A stretch of 35,411 nt of DNA from Actinomycetota bacterium. Its GTDB lineage: Bacteria; Actinomycetota; Acidimicrobiia; IMCC26256; VFJJ01. Position 1 is the stretch's first letter. The number at the start of each line of letters is the position of its first letter. Below the pieces are notes generated by a model. The model ran no database searches and had not been told where the DNA came from. It saw only the letters and a program-made list of their open reading frames with translations. Location of the stretch: assembly GCA_009886115.1 (NCBI GenBank), contig VFJJ01000065.1:1-35411 (forward strand), written 5' to 3'. Below are positions 1 to 6,328 of the stretch, one piece after another. The translations under genes and the position numbers were made by a program.

Positions 1-593
1 CGAGCGGCGGTCAGTGCCCCCACCCACGAGGCCCCTCCGGCGCGGACGGCACGAGCCGCCGCCGAGAGCGTGGCACCCGTGGTGGCGACGTCGTCGACGA
101 CCAGCACACGTCGCCCGGCCAGCGATCCCGGCACGGCAACGGTGAACGTGGGACCGACGAGTCGCTCCGAGCGGCTCAGCCCGGTCTGGTGACGGTGGTC
201 GGTGCGGGTCAGCACGGCCGAGACCGGGAGCTCGCACCGGTGGGCGACGGCCCGGGCGAGCAACTCGGCCTGGTCGAACCCGCGGGCGCGCCGATGCTCG
301 ACCGTCGTGGGAACCCACGTGAGGACATCGACCGGAATCGCGCCCAGCGCTGCGCCCATGGCGTCGGCCAACCAATCGAGCGCGGAGCGGCGATTCGCGT
401 ACTTGAACCGGGCCAGGAGCTCGCGCACCGGGCCGTCGTATGCGAACGGGGCCCACCACGCGTCGACCCCCGGCGGCATCGGCAGCCGAGGGGCCGGTCG
501 AGCCAAGGCGACACAGCACGGGCACAGCGCCTCGGCCCTGCGCCCGCACGGGCAGGCCCCGGGAAACAGCCACGACGACCACCGGCTTCTCAT
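1..593 (-). CDS. ComF family phosphoribosyltransferase-like protein (C-terminus cut by window edge)
   Basis: Translating the minus strand from the ATG at 593 gives 197 residues before the left edge. The N-terminus has the ComF cysteine cluster (LFPGACPCG at residues 9-17, LCPCC at 23-27), which in the family forms a small zinc finger. Further on are QTGLSRSERL (136-145) and the PRPP-binding signature VLVVDDVATTGAT (163-175), diagnostic of type I phosphoribosyltransferase folds. ComF proteins are tied to DNA uptake or to DNA repair at stalled forks; the substrate is unclear. An in-frame ATG at 659 would add 22 Gly/Arg-rich residues with a further CDGC; I prefer 593 because family members usually begin just before the LFP motif. 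The gene lies downstream of mtnA on the same strand, separated by a GC-rich repeat and a perfect palindrome. Confidence 0.85.
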   Translation of the reverse strand, partial: MRSRWSSWLFPGACPCGRRAEALCPCCVALARPAPRLPMPPGVDAWWAPFAYDGPVRELLARFKYANRRSALDWLADAMGAALGAIPVDVLTWVPTTVEHRRARGFDQAELLARAVAHRCELPVSAVLTRTDHRHQTGLSRSERLVGPTFTVAVPGSLAGRRVLVVDDVATTGATLSAAARAVRAGGASWVGALTAA

Positions 594-659
594 GGCACAA
601 CCGTCGCACGGCCATGTGACAGCCGCCGTCCCCCGCCGTCCCCCGCCGTCCCCCGCCAT

Positions 660-704
660 TCTGTGTGCAGAAATCGTCGCTCCGCGACGATTTCTGCACA
701 CAGA
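660..704. repeat. Perfect 21-bp inverted repeat with 3-nt loop
   Basis: Arms at 660-680 and 684-704 are exact reverse complements around the loop TCC. The arms begin TCTGTGTGCAGAAATCG and are much less GC-rich than the surroundings. It sits between the mtnA stop and the comF start and has no T-tract on either side, so a simple intrinsic terminator is unlikely. It could be a REP-like or miniature mobile palindrome, an operator, or an RNA hairpin ahead of comF. The perfect arms are seen directly; the role is unknown. Confidence 0.9.
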
Positions 705-710
705 TTCTGG

Positions 711-800
711 GGGCCCGCGCTGGGGGCCCGCGCTGGGGCCCGCGCTGGGGCCCGCGCCCGGGGGCCCACGCCCGGGGGGCCCGCGCCGGGCGGGCGGCGC
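711..800. repeat. Degenerate GC-only tandem repeat (about 13-bp unit)
   Basis: The stretch repeats GGGCCCGCGCTGG about four times with decay towards 800. It is almost purely G and C and can fold on itself in either strand. It fills the gap between mtnA and comF together with the palindrome at 660-704. No gene is visible in it. Copy-number slippage is plausible. Confidence 0.8.
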
Positions 801-821
801 GAGCGGGTCGGGCTCAGAACG

Positions 822-1877
822 TCAGAACGGGGGACGGACGATGCCGTGCTCGGTGACGATGGCGCTCACGAGCGCTGCCGGGGTGACGTCGAACGCGCGG
901 TTGAGCGCCGGCATGCCGGGTGGGGCGATCGCCGTGCCCCCGAACCGGGTGACCTCGTCGGGGTCGCGTTCCTCGACGACGATGTCGGCACCGGTGGCCG
1001 TCGCGGGGTCGATCGTCGAGGTCGGCGCGGCCACGTAGAACGGGATGTCGTGATGACGGGCGAGGACGGCGAGGGCGTAGGTCCCGATCTTGTTGGCGAC
1101 ATCGCCGTTGGCGGCGATGCGGTCGGCGCCCACGATCACCAGGTCGACGTGGCCCGAGGCCATCAGCGAGCCGGCCATCACGTCGGCGACGAGCGTCGCC
1201 GCGATGCCGAGGCGTTGGAGCTCCCAGGCCGTGAGCCGGGCGCCCTGGAGCACCGGACGGGTCTCGTCGACCCAGACGCTCGGCTCGCGACCCGCTTCCC
1301 ACGCCGCCCTGATCACGCCGATGGCCGTGCCGTAGCCGACGGTCGCCAGGTGCCCGGCGTTGCAGTGGGTGAGGATCCGGGCCCTGTGCGGGATCAAGGC
1401 GACGCCGTGGGCGCCCATCGCCCGGTTCGCTGCCACGTCGTCCTCGGCGATCCGGTGTGCGACGCCGAGAGCGACGGTGGCCGCGTCGGCCGACGCCGAC
1501 GCCGCGGCGGCGCGCACCGCGTCGAGCGTGCGGTCGAGAGCCCACGCCAGGTTCACCGCCGTGGGCCGGGTCGCCCGGAGCGTCACCGCCGCGGCCACGG
1601 CCCCGGCGAGCCCGCCGTCGTCGCGAGCGCCGATGGCGACGCCGTACGCCGCGGCCGCCCCGATCGCCGGGGCCCCACGGACCGCAAGCTCACGGATGGC
1701 GTCGGCGACCGCGGCGACCGTCCGGCATTCGAGGAAGGTCAGCTCGCCGGGCAGCAGACGTTGGTCGATCAGGCGCAACACCCCGTCGCCGGCCTCGTCG
1801 ACGATCCACTCCAGGGTGGGAGGCAACCCGTCCCCGTTCTTTGTGTCCACGCCGGCGCCTGCGATGACCCTGGACAC
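822..1877 (-). CDS. mtnA: S-methyl-5-thioribose-1-phosphate isomerase
   Basis: The enzyme isomerises methylthioribose-1-phosphate to methylthioribulose-1-phosphate in methionine salvage, in the cytoplasm. From the GTG at 1877 the product is 351 residues, normal for the family. Seen motifs: DQRLLP (38-43), RGAPAIG (67-73), HCNAGHLAT (171-179) carrying the expected catalytic Cys172, GADRIAANGD (250-259) with catalytic Asp252, and KIGTY (263-267). The start is uncertain: GTG at 1877 and GTG at 1850 both lie inside an inverted repeat (1836-1884) and neither has a clear Shine-Dalgarno. Family proteins usually begin just before the PPTLEW segment (residue 19 on). The gene follows ahcY, which fits a shared role in recycling S-adenosylmethionine products; no mtnP, mtnN or later salvage genes are in the window. 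Confidence 0.93.
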   Translation of the reverse strand: MSRVIAGAGVDTKNGDGLPPTLEWIVDEAGDGVLRLIDQRLLPGELTFLECRTVAAVADAIRELAVRGAPAIGAAAAYGVAIGARDDGGLAGAVAAAVTLRATRPTAVNLAWALDRTLDAVRAAAASASADAATVALGVAHRIAEDDVAANRAMGAHGVALIPHRARILTHCNAGHLATVGYGTAIGVIRAAWEAGREPSVWVDETRPVLQGARLTAWELQRLGIAATLVADVMAGSLMASGHVDLVIVGADRIAANGDVANKIGTYALAVLARHHDIPFYVAAPTSTIDPATATGADIVVEERDPDEVTRFGGTAIAPPGMPALNRAFDVTPAALVSAIVTEHGIVRPPF

Positions 1878-1884
1878 AAAGAAC
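1836..1884. repeat. 14-bp inverted repeat with 21-nt spacer at the mtnA 5' end
   Basis: Arm 1836-1849 (GTTCTTTGTGTCCA) is the exact reverse complement of 1871-1884. The spacer contains the small palindrome CGCCGGCG at 1850-1857. The element overlaps both candidate mtnA start codons and lies just after the ahcY stop at 1909. Its outer sequence TTCT-TGTG resembles the palindrome at 660-704. It could form a hairpin over the mtnA start, act as an operator, or be a repetitive element that supplied the present start codon. Confidence 0.85.
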
Positions 1885-1908
1885 CCGGGTGGGGGGCCGG
1901 ACGCCAGC

Positions 1909-3366
1909 TCAGTAGCGGTAGGAGTCGGGCTTGAACGGGCCTTCGGGTCCCACGCCGAGGTACTCCGACTGCTCGTCGGAGAGGATCGTGAGCTTCACGC
2001 CGAGCGCCCCGAGGTGCAGACGGGCGACCTGCTCGTCGAGGTGCTTGGGCAGCGTGTAGACCTCGATCGCGTACTTCCCGTCGTTGCCGTGCAACTCCAT
2101 CTGGGCCAGGACCTGGTTGGTGAACGAGCACGACATCACGAACGACGGGTGCCCGGTTGCGCAGCCGAGGTTCATGAGTCGGCCCTCGGCCAGCACGATC
2201 ACCGAGTGGCCGTCGGGGAAGTTCCACAGGTCGACCTGGGGCTTCAGGTTGGTCTGGGTGATGCCGTCGTAGCGCGCGAGTCCGGCCATGTCGATCTCGG
2301 TGTCGAAATGGCCGATGTTGCCGACGATGGCGTTGTGCTTCATCTGGGCCATGTGCTCCACGGTGATCACGCTGGCGTTGCCGGTGGCCGAGATCACGAT
2401 GTCGGCCGTGCCGATCACGTCGTCGAGGGTCGTGACCTCGTAGCCCTCCATCGCCGCCTGGAGGGCGTTGATCGGGTCGATCTCGGTGACGATGACCCGG
2501 GCGCCCTGACCCCGCAGCGACTGCACGCACCCCTTGCCCACGTCGCCGTAGCCGCACACGACGGCGACCTTGCCGGCGATCATCACGTCGGTGGCCCGGA
2601 AGATGGCGTCGATCAGCGAGTGCCGGCAGCCGTACAGGTTGTCGAACTTCGACTTCGTGACCGAGTCGTTGACGTTGATCGCCGGCCACAGCAGCGTTCC
2701 CTGCTCCATCATCTGGTAGAGGCGGTGCACCCCGGTGGTGGTCTCTTCCGAAACCCCGCGCACCGAAGCGGCGATGCGCGACCAGTACTTCGGGTCCTCG
2801 TTGAAGCGCCGCTGGAGCAGCGACAAGACGATCGCGTACTCGGCGTTGCCGGCGGTCGTCACGTCGGGAACCTGGCCCGCGGCCTCGAACTCGGCGCCCT
2901 TGTGCACCACGAGCGTGGCGTCTCCACCGTCGTCGAGGATCAGGTTCGGACCGTCACCGCCGGGCCAGCGCAGCGCCATGTCGGTGCACCACCAGTACTC
3001 CTCGAGCGTCTCGCCCTTCCAGGCGTAGACCGGCACGCCCTGCGGGTCGTCGGGCGTACCCTCGGGCCCGACGGCGACCGCCGCGGCAGCCTGGTCCTGG
3101 GTCGAGAAGATGTTGCAGCTCGCCCAGCGGATGTCGGCGCCCAGGGCCACCAGGGTCTCGATGAGCACGGCCGTCTGCACGGTCATGTGCAGCGATCCGG
3201 TGATGCGCGCCCCCGCCAGCGGCTTGCTCGCGCCGTGCTCACGCCGCAGCGCCATGAGGCCGGGCATCTCGTGCTCTGCGAGCTTGATCTCCTTGCGGCC
3301 GAACTCGGCGAGCGAGAGGTCGGCGACACGGAAGTCGCGCTGGAGATGGTCGGTGGGAGCGGGCAT
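1909..3366 (-). CDS. ahcY: Adenosylhomocysteinase
   Basis: It hydrolyses S-adenosylhomocysteine to adenosine and homocysteine with tightly bound NAD, relieving inhibition of methyltransferases. The ATG at 3366 gives 485 residues, the size of the long actinobacterial form. GGAGG is centred about six bases upstream of it, which decides the start against an open frame extending to 3594. Recognisable blocks are [13 protein letters not shown] near the N-terminus, [13 protein letters not shown] with the substrate and NAD residues, the NAD loop GYGDVGKG, and the C-terminal KPDSYRY end typical of the family. The gene lies between the SIS isomerase and mtnA on the same strand. The same enzyme (sahH, Rv3248c) lies in the comparable mycobacterial neighbourhood. 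Upstream are four 13-bp tandem repeats and no recognisable SAH riboswitch. Confidence 0.97.
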   Translation of the reverse strand: MPAPTDHLQRDFRVADLSLAEFGRKEIKLAEHEMPGLMALRREHGASKPLAGARITGSLHMTVQTAVLIETLVALGADIRWASCNIFSTQDQAAAAVAVGPEGTPDDPQGVPVYAWKGETLEEYWWCTDMALRWPGGDGPNLILDDGGDATLVVHKGAEFEAAGQVPDVTTAGNAEYAIVLSLLQRRFNEDPKYWSRIAASVRGVSEETTTGVHRLYQMMEQGTLLWPAINVNDSVTKSKFDNLYGCRHSLIDAIFRATDVMIAGKVAVVCGYGDVGKGCVQSLRGQGARVIVTEIDPINALQAAMEGYEVTTLDDVIGTADIVISATGNASVITVEHMAQMKHNAIVGNIGHFDTEIDMAGLARYDGITQTNLKPQVDLWNFPDGHSVIVLAEGRLMNLGCATGHPSFVMSCSFTNQVLAQMELHGNDGKYAIEVYTLPKHLDEQVARLHLGALGVKLTILSDEQSEYLGVGPEGPFKPDSYRY

Positions 3367-3374
3367 GGAGCCTC

Positions 3375-3426
3375 CGGGAAGTCGGGTCGGGAAGTCGGGT
3401 CGGGAAGTCGGTTCGGGAAGTCGGTT
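3375..3426. repeat. Four tandem 13-bp repeats in the ahcY leader
   Basis: CGGGAAGTCGGGT is repeated head to tail four times (3375-3387, 3388-3400, 3401-3413, 3414-3426), the last two copies ending in GGTT instead of GGGT. The array lies just upstream of the ahcY Shine-Dalgarno, between the isomerase stop (3488) and the ahcY start (3366). It may be a slippage-prone spacer or a protein-binding array. Confidence 0.9.
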
Positions 3427-3487
3427 CGGGAGCGGGGGCCCAGGCACAGCGCTGGACGCCGGGCGATGACAGGGGTCGGGCGGTGGG

Positions 3488-4555
3488 TCAAGCAGGATTC
3501 GACGGGGACAGCCGGGACTTGAGCGTGGCGATGGCGTCGATGGGACCGGGATCGACCCCGGCATCGAGCGCGAGGTAGAGGCTGACCCAGTCACCGAGGT
3601 ACATCAGGTCGAGGAGCTGCGCCAGGCGGCCGTCGCCCTGGGCTCGAACCTCGAGCACCTGGTGGAGCACCTCCTCGATGATCTCGACGGTCACGCTGGT
3701 GCGGACCTCGAGCGACTCGTGCTCGTGATCGTGGCGGAGCTGCACGAGCGACAGGAGCTGGCGGGTGATGTCGCCGTGCTGGCCCCAGCCGCAGATCTCG
3801 TTGTGGTCGAGCTCGGGGTACTGATTCCAGAACGCCGGAGCCTTGGCGTTCTCGTTGATGTCGGCCTTCCAGCGCATGGCCGCCACACCGCCCAGAGCCC
3901 CGGTGCCGTACACGAGGGGGATGGTGCGCCCGATGCGCCGGGCCAGCTCGCGGGCCGGGTTGCGGGGCGCGGTGACCGCTGGTGCGCAGGCGTCGCGTCG
4001 GGCCCGCAGCTGGGCCTCGGCGGCCCGCAGCCAGGTGTGGGCCTCCGGGAGGTGACCGGCCTTGTGCAGCATCACGAACATGGGAACGACGACGGCGCCG
4101 AGCGCGGCCCGGGGCATGTATCCGGGCGGGCAGGGGACGTGCATTCCGCCGCCCGCGACGACCCGACGGGCCAGCTCGCCGCCGGTGCTGATGCCCACCA
4201 CACGGGCGCCGGCGTCGAGGGCGCCCTGGGCCATCTCCAGCGTCTCGTCGGTACCGCCCGAGTACGAGACGGCGAACACGAGCGATCGTCCGTCGACGAA
4301 ACGGGGCACCCGCATCTGCTTGAGAACGATCACCGGGACGGCCAACGACCCACTCGCGACGACCCGGAGCACGTCGCCCGAGATCCCCGAGCCGCCCATG
4401 CCGCACACGACGATGTTCGAGATCTCGTCGGGACCGGGGAACCCCGCGAGGTCGAGCCCGGCCGCATCGCGGTGGGCCTGCGAGGCCTGCTCGGGCAGCC
4501 CGGCGACCGCGTCGATGAACGACAGGGAGTCGATGACGGCGTCGGGCGCGCTCAT
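3488..4555 (-). CDS. SIS-domain bifunctional phosphoglucose/phosphomannose isomerase
   Basis: The 355-residue product has an N-terminal SIS domain with [11 protein letters not shown] (about residues 51-61), the phosphate-binding SYSGGTDET (about 98-106), and a C-terminal PGI/PMI domain with [11 protein letters not shown] and [12 protein letters not shown]. These are the signatures of the archaeal/actinobacterial enzyme that interconverts glucose-6-P, fructose-6-P and mannose-6-P. It would supply mannose-6-phosphate to the phosphomannomutase encoded just upstream. Rv3256c is the SIS protein at the same place in mycobacteria, although its activity is less certain there. The start at 4555 lies 10 bases after the Trm112-like stop and has no clear Shine-Dalgarno, which suggests translation coupled to the upstream gene. 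Confidence 0.88.
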   Translation of the reverse strand: MSAPDAVIDSLSFIDAVAGLPEQASQAHRDAAGLDLAGFPGPDEISNIVVCGMGGSGISGDVLRVVASGSLAVPVIVLKQMRVPRFVDGRSLVFAVSYSGGTDETLEMAQGALDAGARVVGISTGGELARRVVAGGGMHVPCPPGYMPRAALGAVVVPMFVMLHKAGHLPEAHTWLRAAEAQLRARRDACAPAVTAPRNPARELARRIGRTIPLVYGTGALGGVAAMRWKADINENAKAPAFWNQYPELDHNEICGWGQHGDITRQLLSLVQLRHDHEHESLEVRTSVTVEIIEEVLHQVLEVRAQGDGRLAQLLDLMYLGDWVSLYLALDAGVDPGPIDAIATLKSRLSPSNPA

Positions 4556-4565
4556 CGGTGCGGGG

Positions 4566-4802
4566 TCACGCCTCGAACGTGGGCGTGATGCCGTCGGCCG
4601 CGGCCTTGGCCAGCAGCCGCTCGTGCTCGACCTCGTCGACCGTCTCGGCCTCGTCGATCAACATGATGGGGATCTGATCGCGGACCGCGTACTTGCGCTT
4701 GAGCCGCGGGTTGTACAGGTGGTCCTCGGACGCGAAGTACAGCAGCGGCCCGTGGTCTTGCGGGCAGGCCAGGATCTCGAGCAGCTTCGAGTCAAGGGCC
4801 AT
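4566..4802 (-). CDS. Trm112-like small protein lacking zinc cysteines
   Basis: A 78-residue protein with the Trm112/UPF0434 pattern: LLEILACPQDHGPL (7-20), then KYAVRDQIPIMLIDEAE (37-53). Trm112-family proteins act as small zinc-binding partners of methyltransferases in archaea and eukaryotes; the bacterial role is poorly known. Here only one cysteine remains (Cys13): the usual second Cys of CPxC is Asp and the distal Cys pair is absent, so classical zinc binding looks lost. AGGAG lies about six bases before the ATG at 4802. It sits between phosphomannomutase and the SIS isomerase, as do its relatives in other actinobacteria. Confidence 0.85.
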   Translation of the reverse strand: MALDSKLLEILACPQDHGPLLYFASEDHLYNPRLKRKYAVRDQIPIMLIDEAETVDEVEHERLLAKAAADGITPTFEA

Positions 4803-4861
4803 CAGGCGCTCCTCATGAGGTCTCGGGGTCGGATGCGGCGGAGCGGGTCATGGGACTCCGC

Positions 4862-6211
4862 TCACGATGCCGCGATGAGCGCCAGCAGCTCGTCGGTGTG
4901 AGCGGCGCACGACACGGCATCGGGCGCCTCGAGGTTGAGCCGCAACAACGGCTCGGTGTTCGAAGCTCGGAGGTTGAACCACCACTCGCCCAGATCGACG
5001 GTGAGGCCGTCGAGCCGGTCCTGCTCGGCATCGGCGAAGCGGGCGGCGATGGCCTCGATCACGTGCTGCGGATCGCTCACCCGGGTGTTGCGCTCGCCGG
5101 AAGCCGAGTACCGCTCGAGCGGGATTCGCAGCTGCGACAAGGGCTCGGAGGTCATGCTCAGCTGCTCGAGGATCACCAGGGCGGCGATCAGGCCCGAGTC
5201 GGCACGATAGTTGTCGCGGAAGTAGTAGTGGCCCGAGTGCTCGCCGCCGAAGATCGCGCCCGTCTCGGCCATCACCTGCTTGATGAACGAGTGCCCGACC
5301 CGGGTGCGCACCGTCGTGCCACCGAGCTCCTTGACGATCTCGGGAACGGCCTTCGAGCAGATCAGGTTGTGCACGATGATGTCGCCGGGATGCTTGGCGA
5401 GCATGCCCCGGGCGACGAGGACCGTGGTGAGCGATCCCGACACCGGTTGCGCCAGGTCGTCGACGAGGAACACGCGGTCGGCGTCGCCGTCGAAGGCCAG
5501 GCCGACATCGGCACCGACCTCGAGCACCTTGGCTTGGAGGTCTCGCAGGTTCTCAGGCTGGATCGGATCGGCGGGATGGTTCGGGAAGGTTCCGTCGAGC
5601 TCGGCGAACAGGAGCGTGAGGTCGAAGGGCAGGCCCCGGAACACCTCGGGCACGACCAGGCCGCCCATGCCATTGGCCGTGTCGGCGACAACCGTGAGCG
5701 GCCGCAGTCGGGCCCGGTCGACGAAGGAGTGAACGTGGCTGGCGTAGTCGGCCAGGAGGTCACGCCGGGTGGTCGAGCCCGGCGACGCCGCCCTGACGAG
5801 GTCGCCGGTCGCCAGCGCGGCCGCCGCCATGGCCTTGATCTCGTTCAGGCCGGTGTCTTCGCCGATGGGGGCCGCGCCGGCCTTGCACAGCTTGATCCCG
5901 TTGTACTGCGCCGGATTGTGCGACGCCGTGAACATCGCCCCCGGGGCATCGAGGATTCCCGCGGCGTAGTAGAGGAGATCGGTGGAGGCCAAACCGATGA
6001 GCACCGCGTCGACCCCGGCTGCGGTGACGCCTGCGACGAACGCTTCGGTCAAGGGGATCGACGACGGCCGCATGTCGTGAGCGACGACCACCCTCGGGCA
6101 CGCAGTGAAGCGGGCGAAGGCGTTGCCGATCGCGCGAGCGCTCGGCTCGTCGATCTCCCCCGGATAGAGCCCCCGGATGTCGTACGCCTTGAAGATCGTG
6201 TCGAGCGACAC
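4862..6211 (-). CDS. manB: Phosphomannomutase/phosphoglucomutase
   Basis: An alpha-D-phosphohexomutase that moves phosphate between C6 and C1 of mannose or glucose, feeding NDP-mannose synthesis. I chose the GTG at 6211 (449 residues, beginning VSLDTIFKAYDIRG) because family members start a few residues before KAYDIRG; the open frame runs further up to 6277. Visible motifs are the phosphoserine loop TASHNPAQYNG, the metal loop FDGDADR, the sugar-specificity loop GGEHSGHYYF, and the C-terminal phosphate-binding RASNTEPLLRLN. The gene is upstream of the Trm112-like and SIS isomerase genes in an apparent mannose-supply operon; pmmA (Rv3257c) is the mycobacterial counterpart. Confidence 0.95.
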   Translation of the reverse strand: MSLDTIFKAYDIRGLYPGEIDEPSARAIGNAFARFTACPRVVVAHDMRPSSIPLTEAFVAGVTAAGVDAVLIGLASTDLLYYAAGILDAPGAMFTASHNPAQYNGIKLCKAGAAPIGEDTGLNEIKAMAAAALATGDLVRAASPGSTTRRDLLADYASHVHSFVDRARLRPLTVVADTANGMGGLVVPEVFRGLPFDLTLLFAELDGTFPNHPADPIQPENLRDLQAKVLEVGADVGLAFDGDADRVFLVDDLAQPVSGSLTTVLVARGMLAKHPGDIIVHNLICSKAVPEIVKELGGTTVRTRVGHSFIKQVMAETGAIFGGEHSGHYYFRDNYRADSGLIAALVILEQLSMTSEPLSQLRIPLERYSASGERNTRVSDPQHVIEAIAARFADAEQDRLDGLTVDLGEWWFNLRASNTEPLLRLNLEAPDAVSCAAHTDELLALIAAS

Positions 6212-6328
6212 GCAGTACCTCGTTACGTCGGGTGGGCTCAGCGTCGTGACCCGGAAGGGCTCACCAGGGTCGGGCACGCCGCCCGGCCGGTCGTGGCGCG
6301 CCCCCGCAAGGGTGATTTCGCCCGGATC

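Noticed and set aside
660-800. Intrinsic terminator or CRISPR repeat for the palindrome and GC repeat
   Set aside because: There is no T-tract after the stem. The tandem units are too short and have no spacers, so neither a terminator nor a CRISPR array is supported.
3367-3487. SAH or SAM riboswitch ahead of ahcY
   Set aside because: The leader is mostly 13-bp tandem repeats and I see no conserved riboswitch core or pseudoknot pattern.
189-3522. Long plus-strand open frames (for example 189-1934 and 1360-3522) opposite comF, mtnA and ahcY
   Set aside because: They are Arg/Gly/Pro/Asp-rich mirror frames created by high GC. The minus strand encodes clear enzyme families with intact motifs over the same bases.
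4811-4820. Short palindrome CCTCATGAGG near the Trm112-like start
   Set aside because: Ten bases is within chance expectation, and it coincides with the ribosome-binding region; no operator claim is justified.
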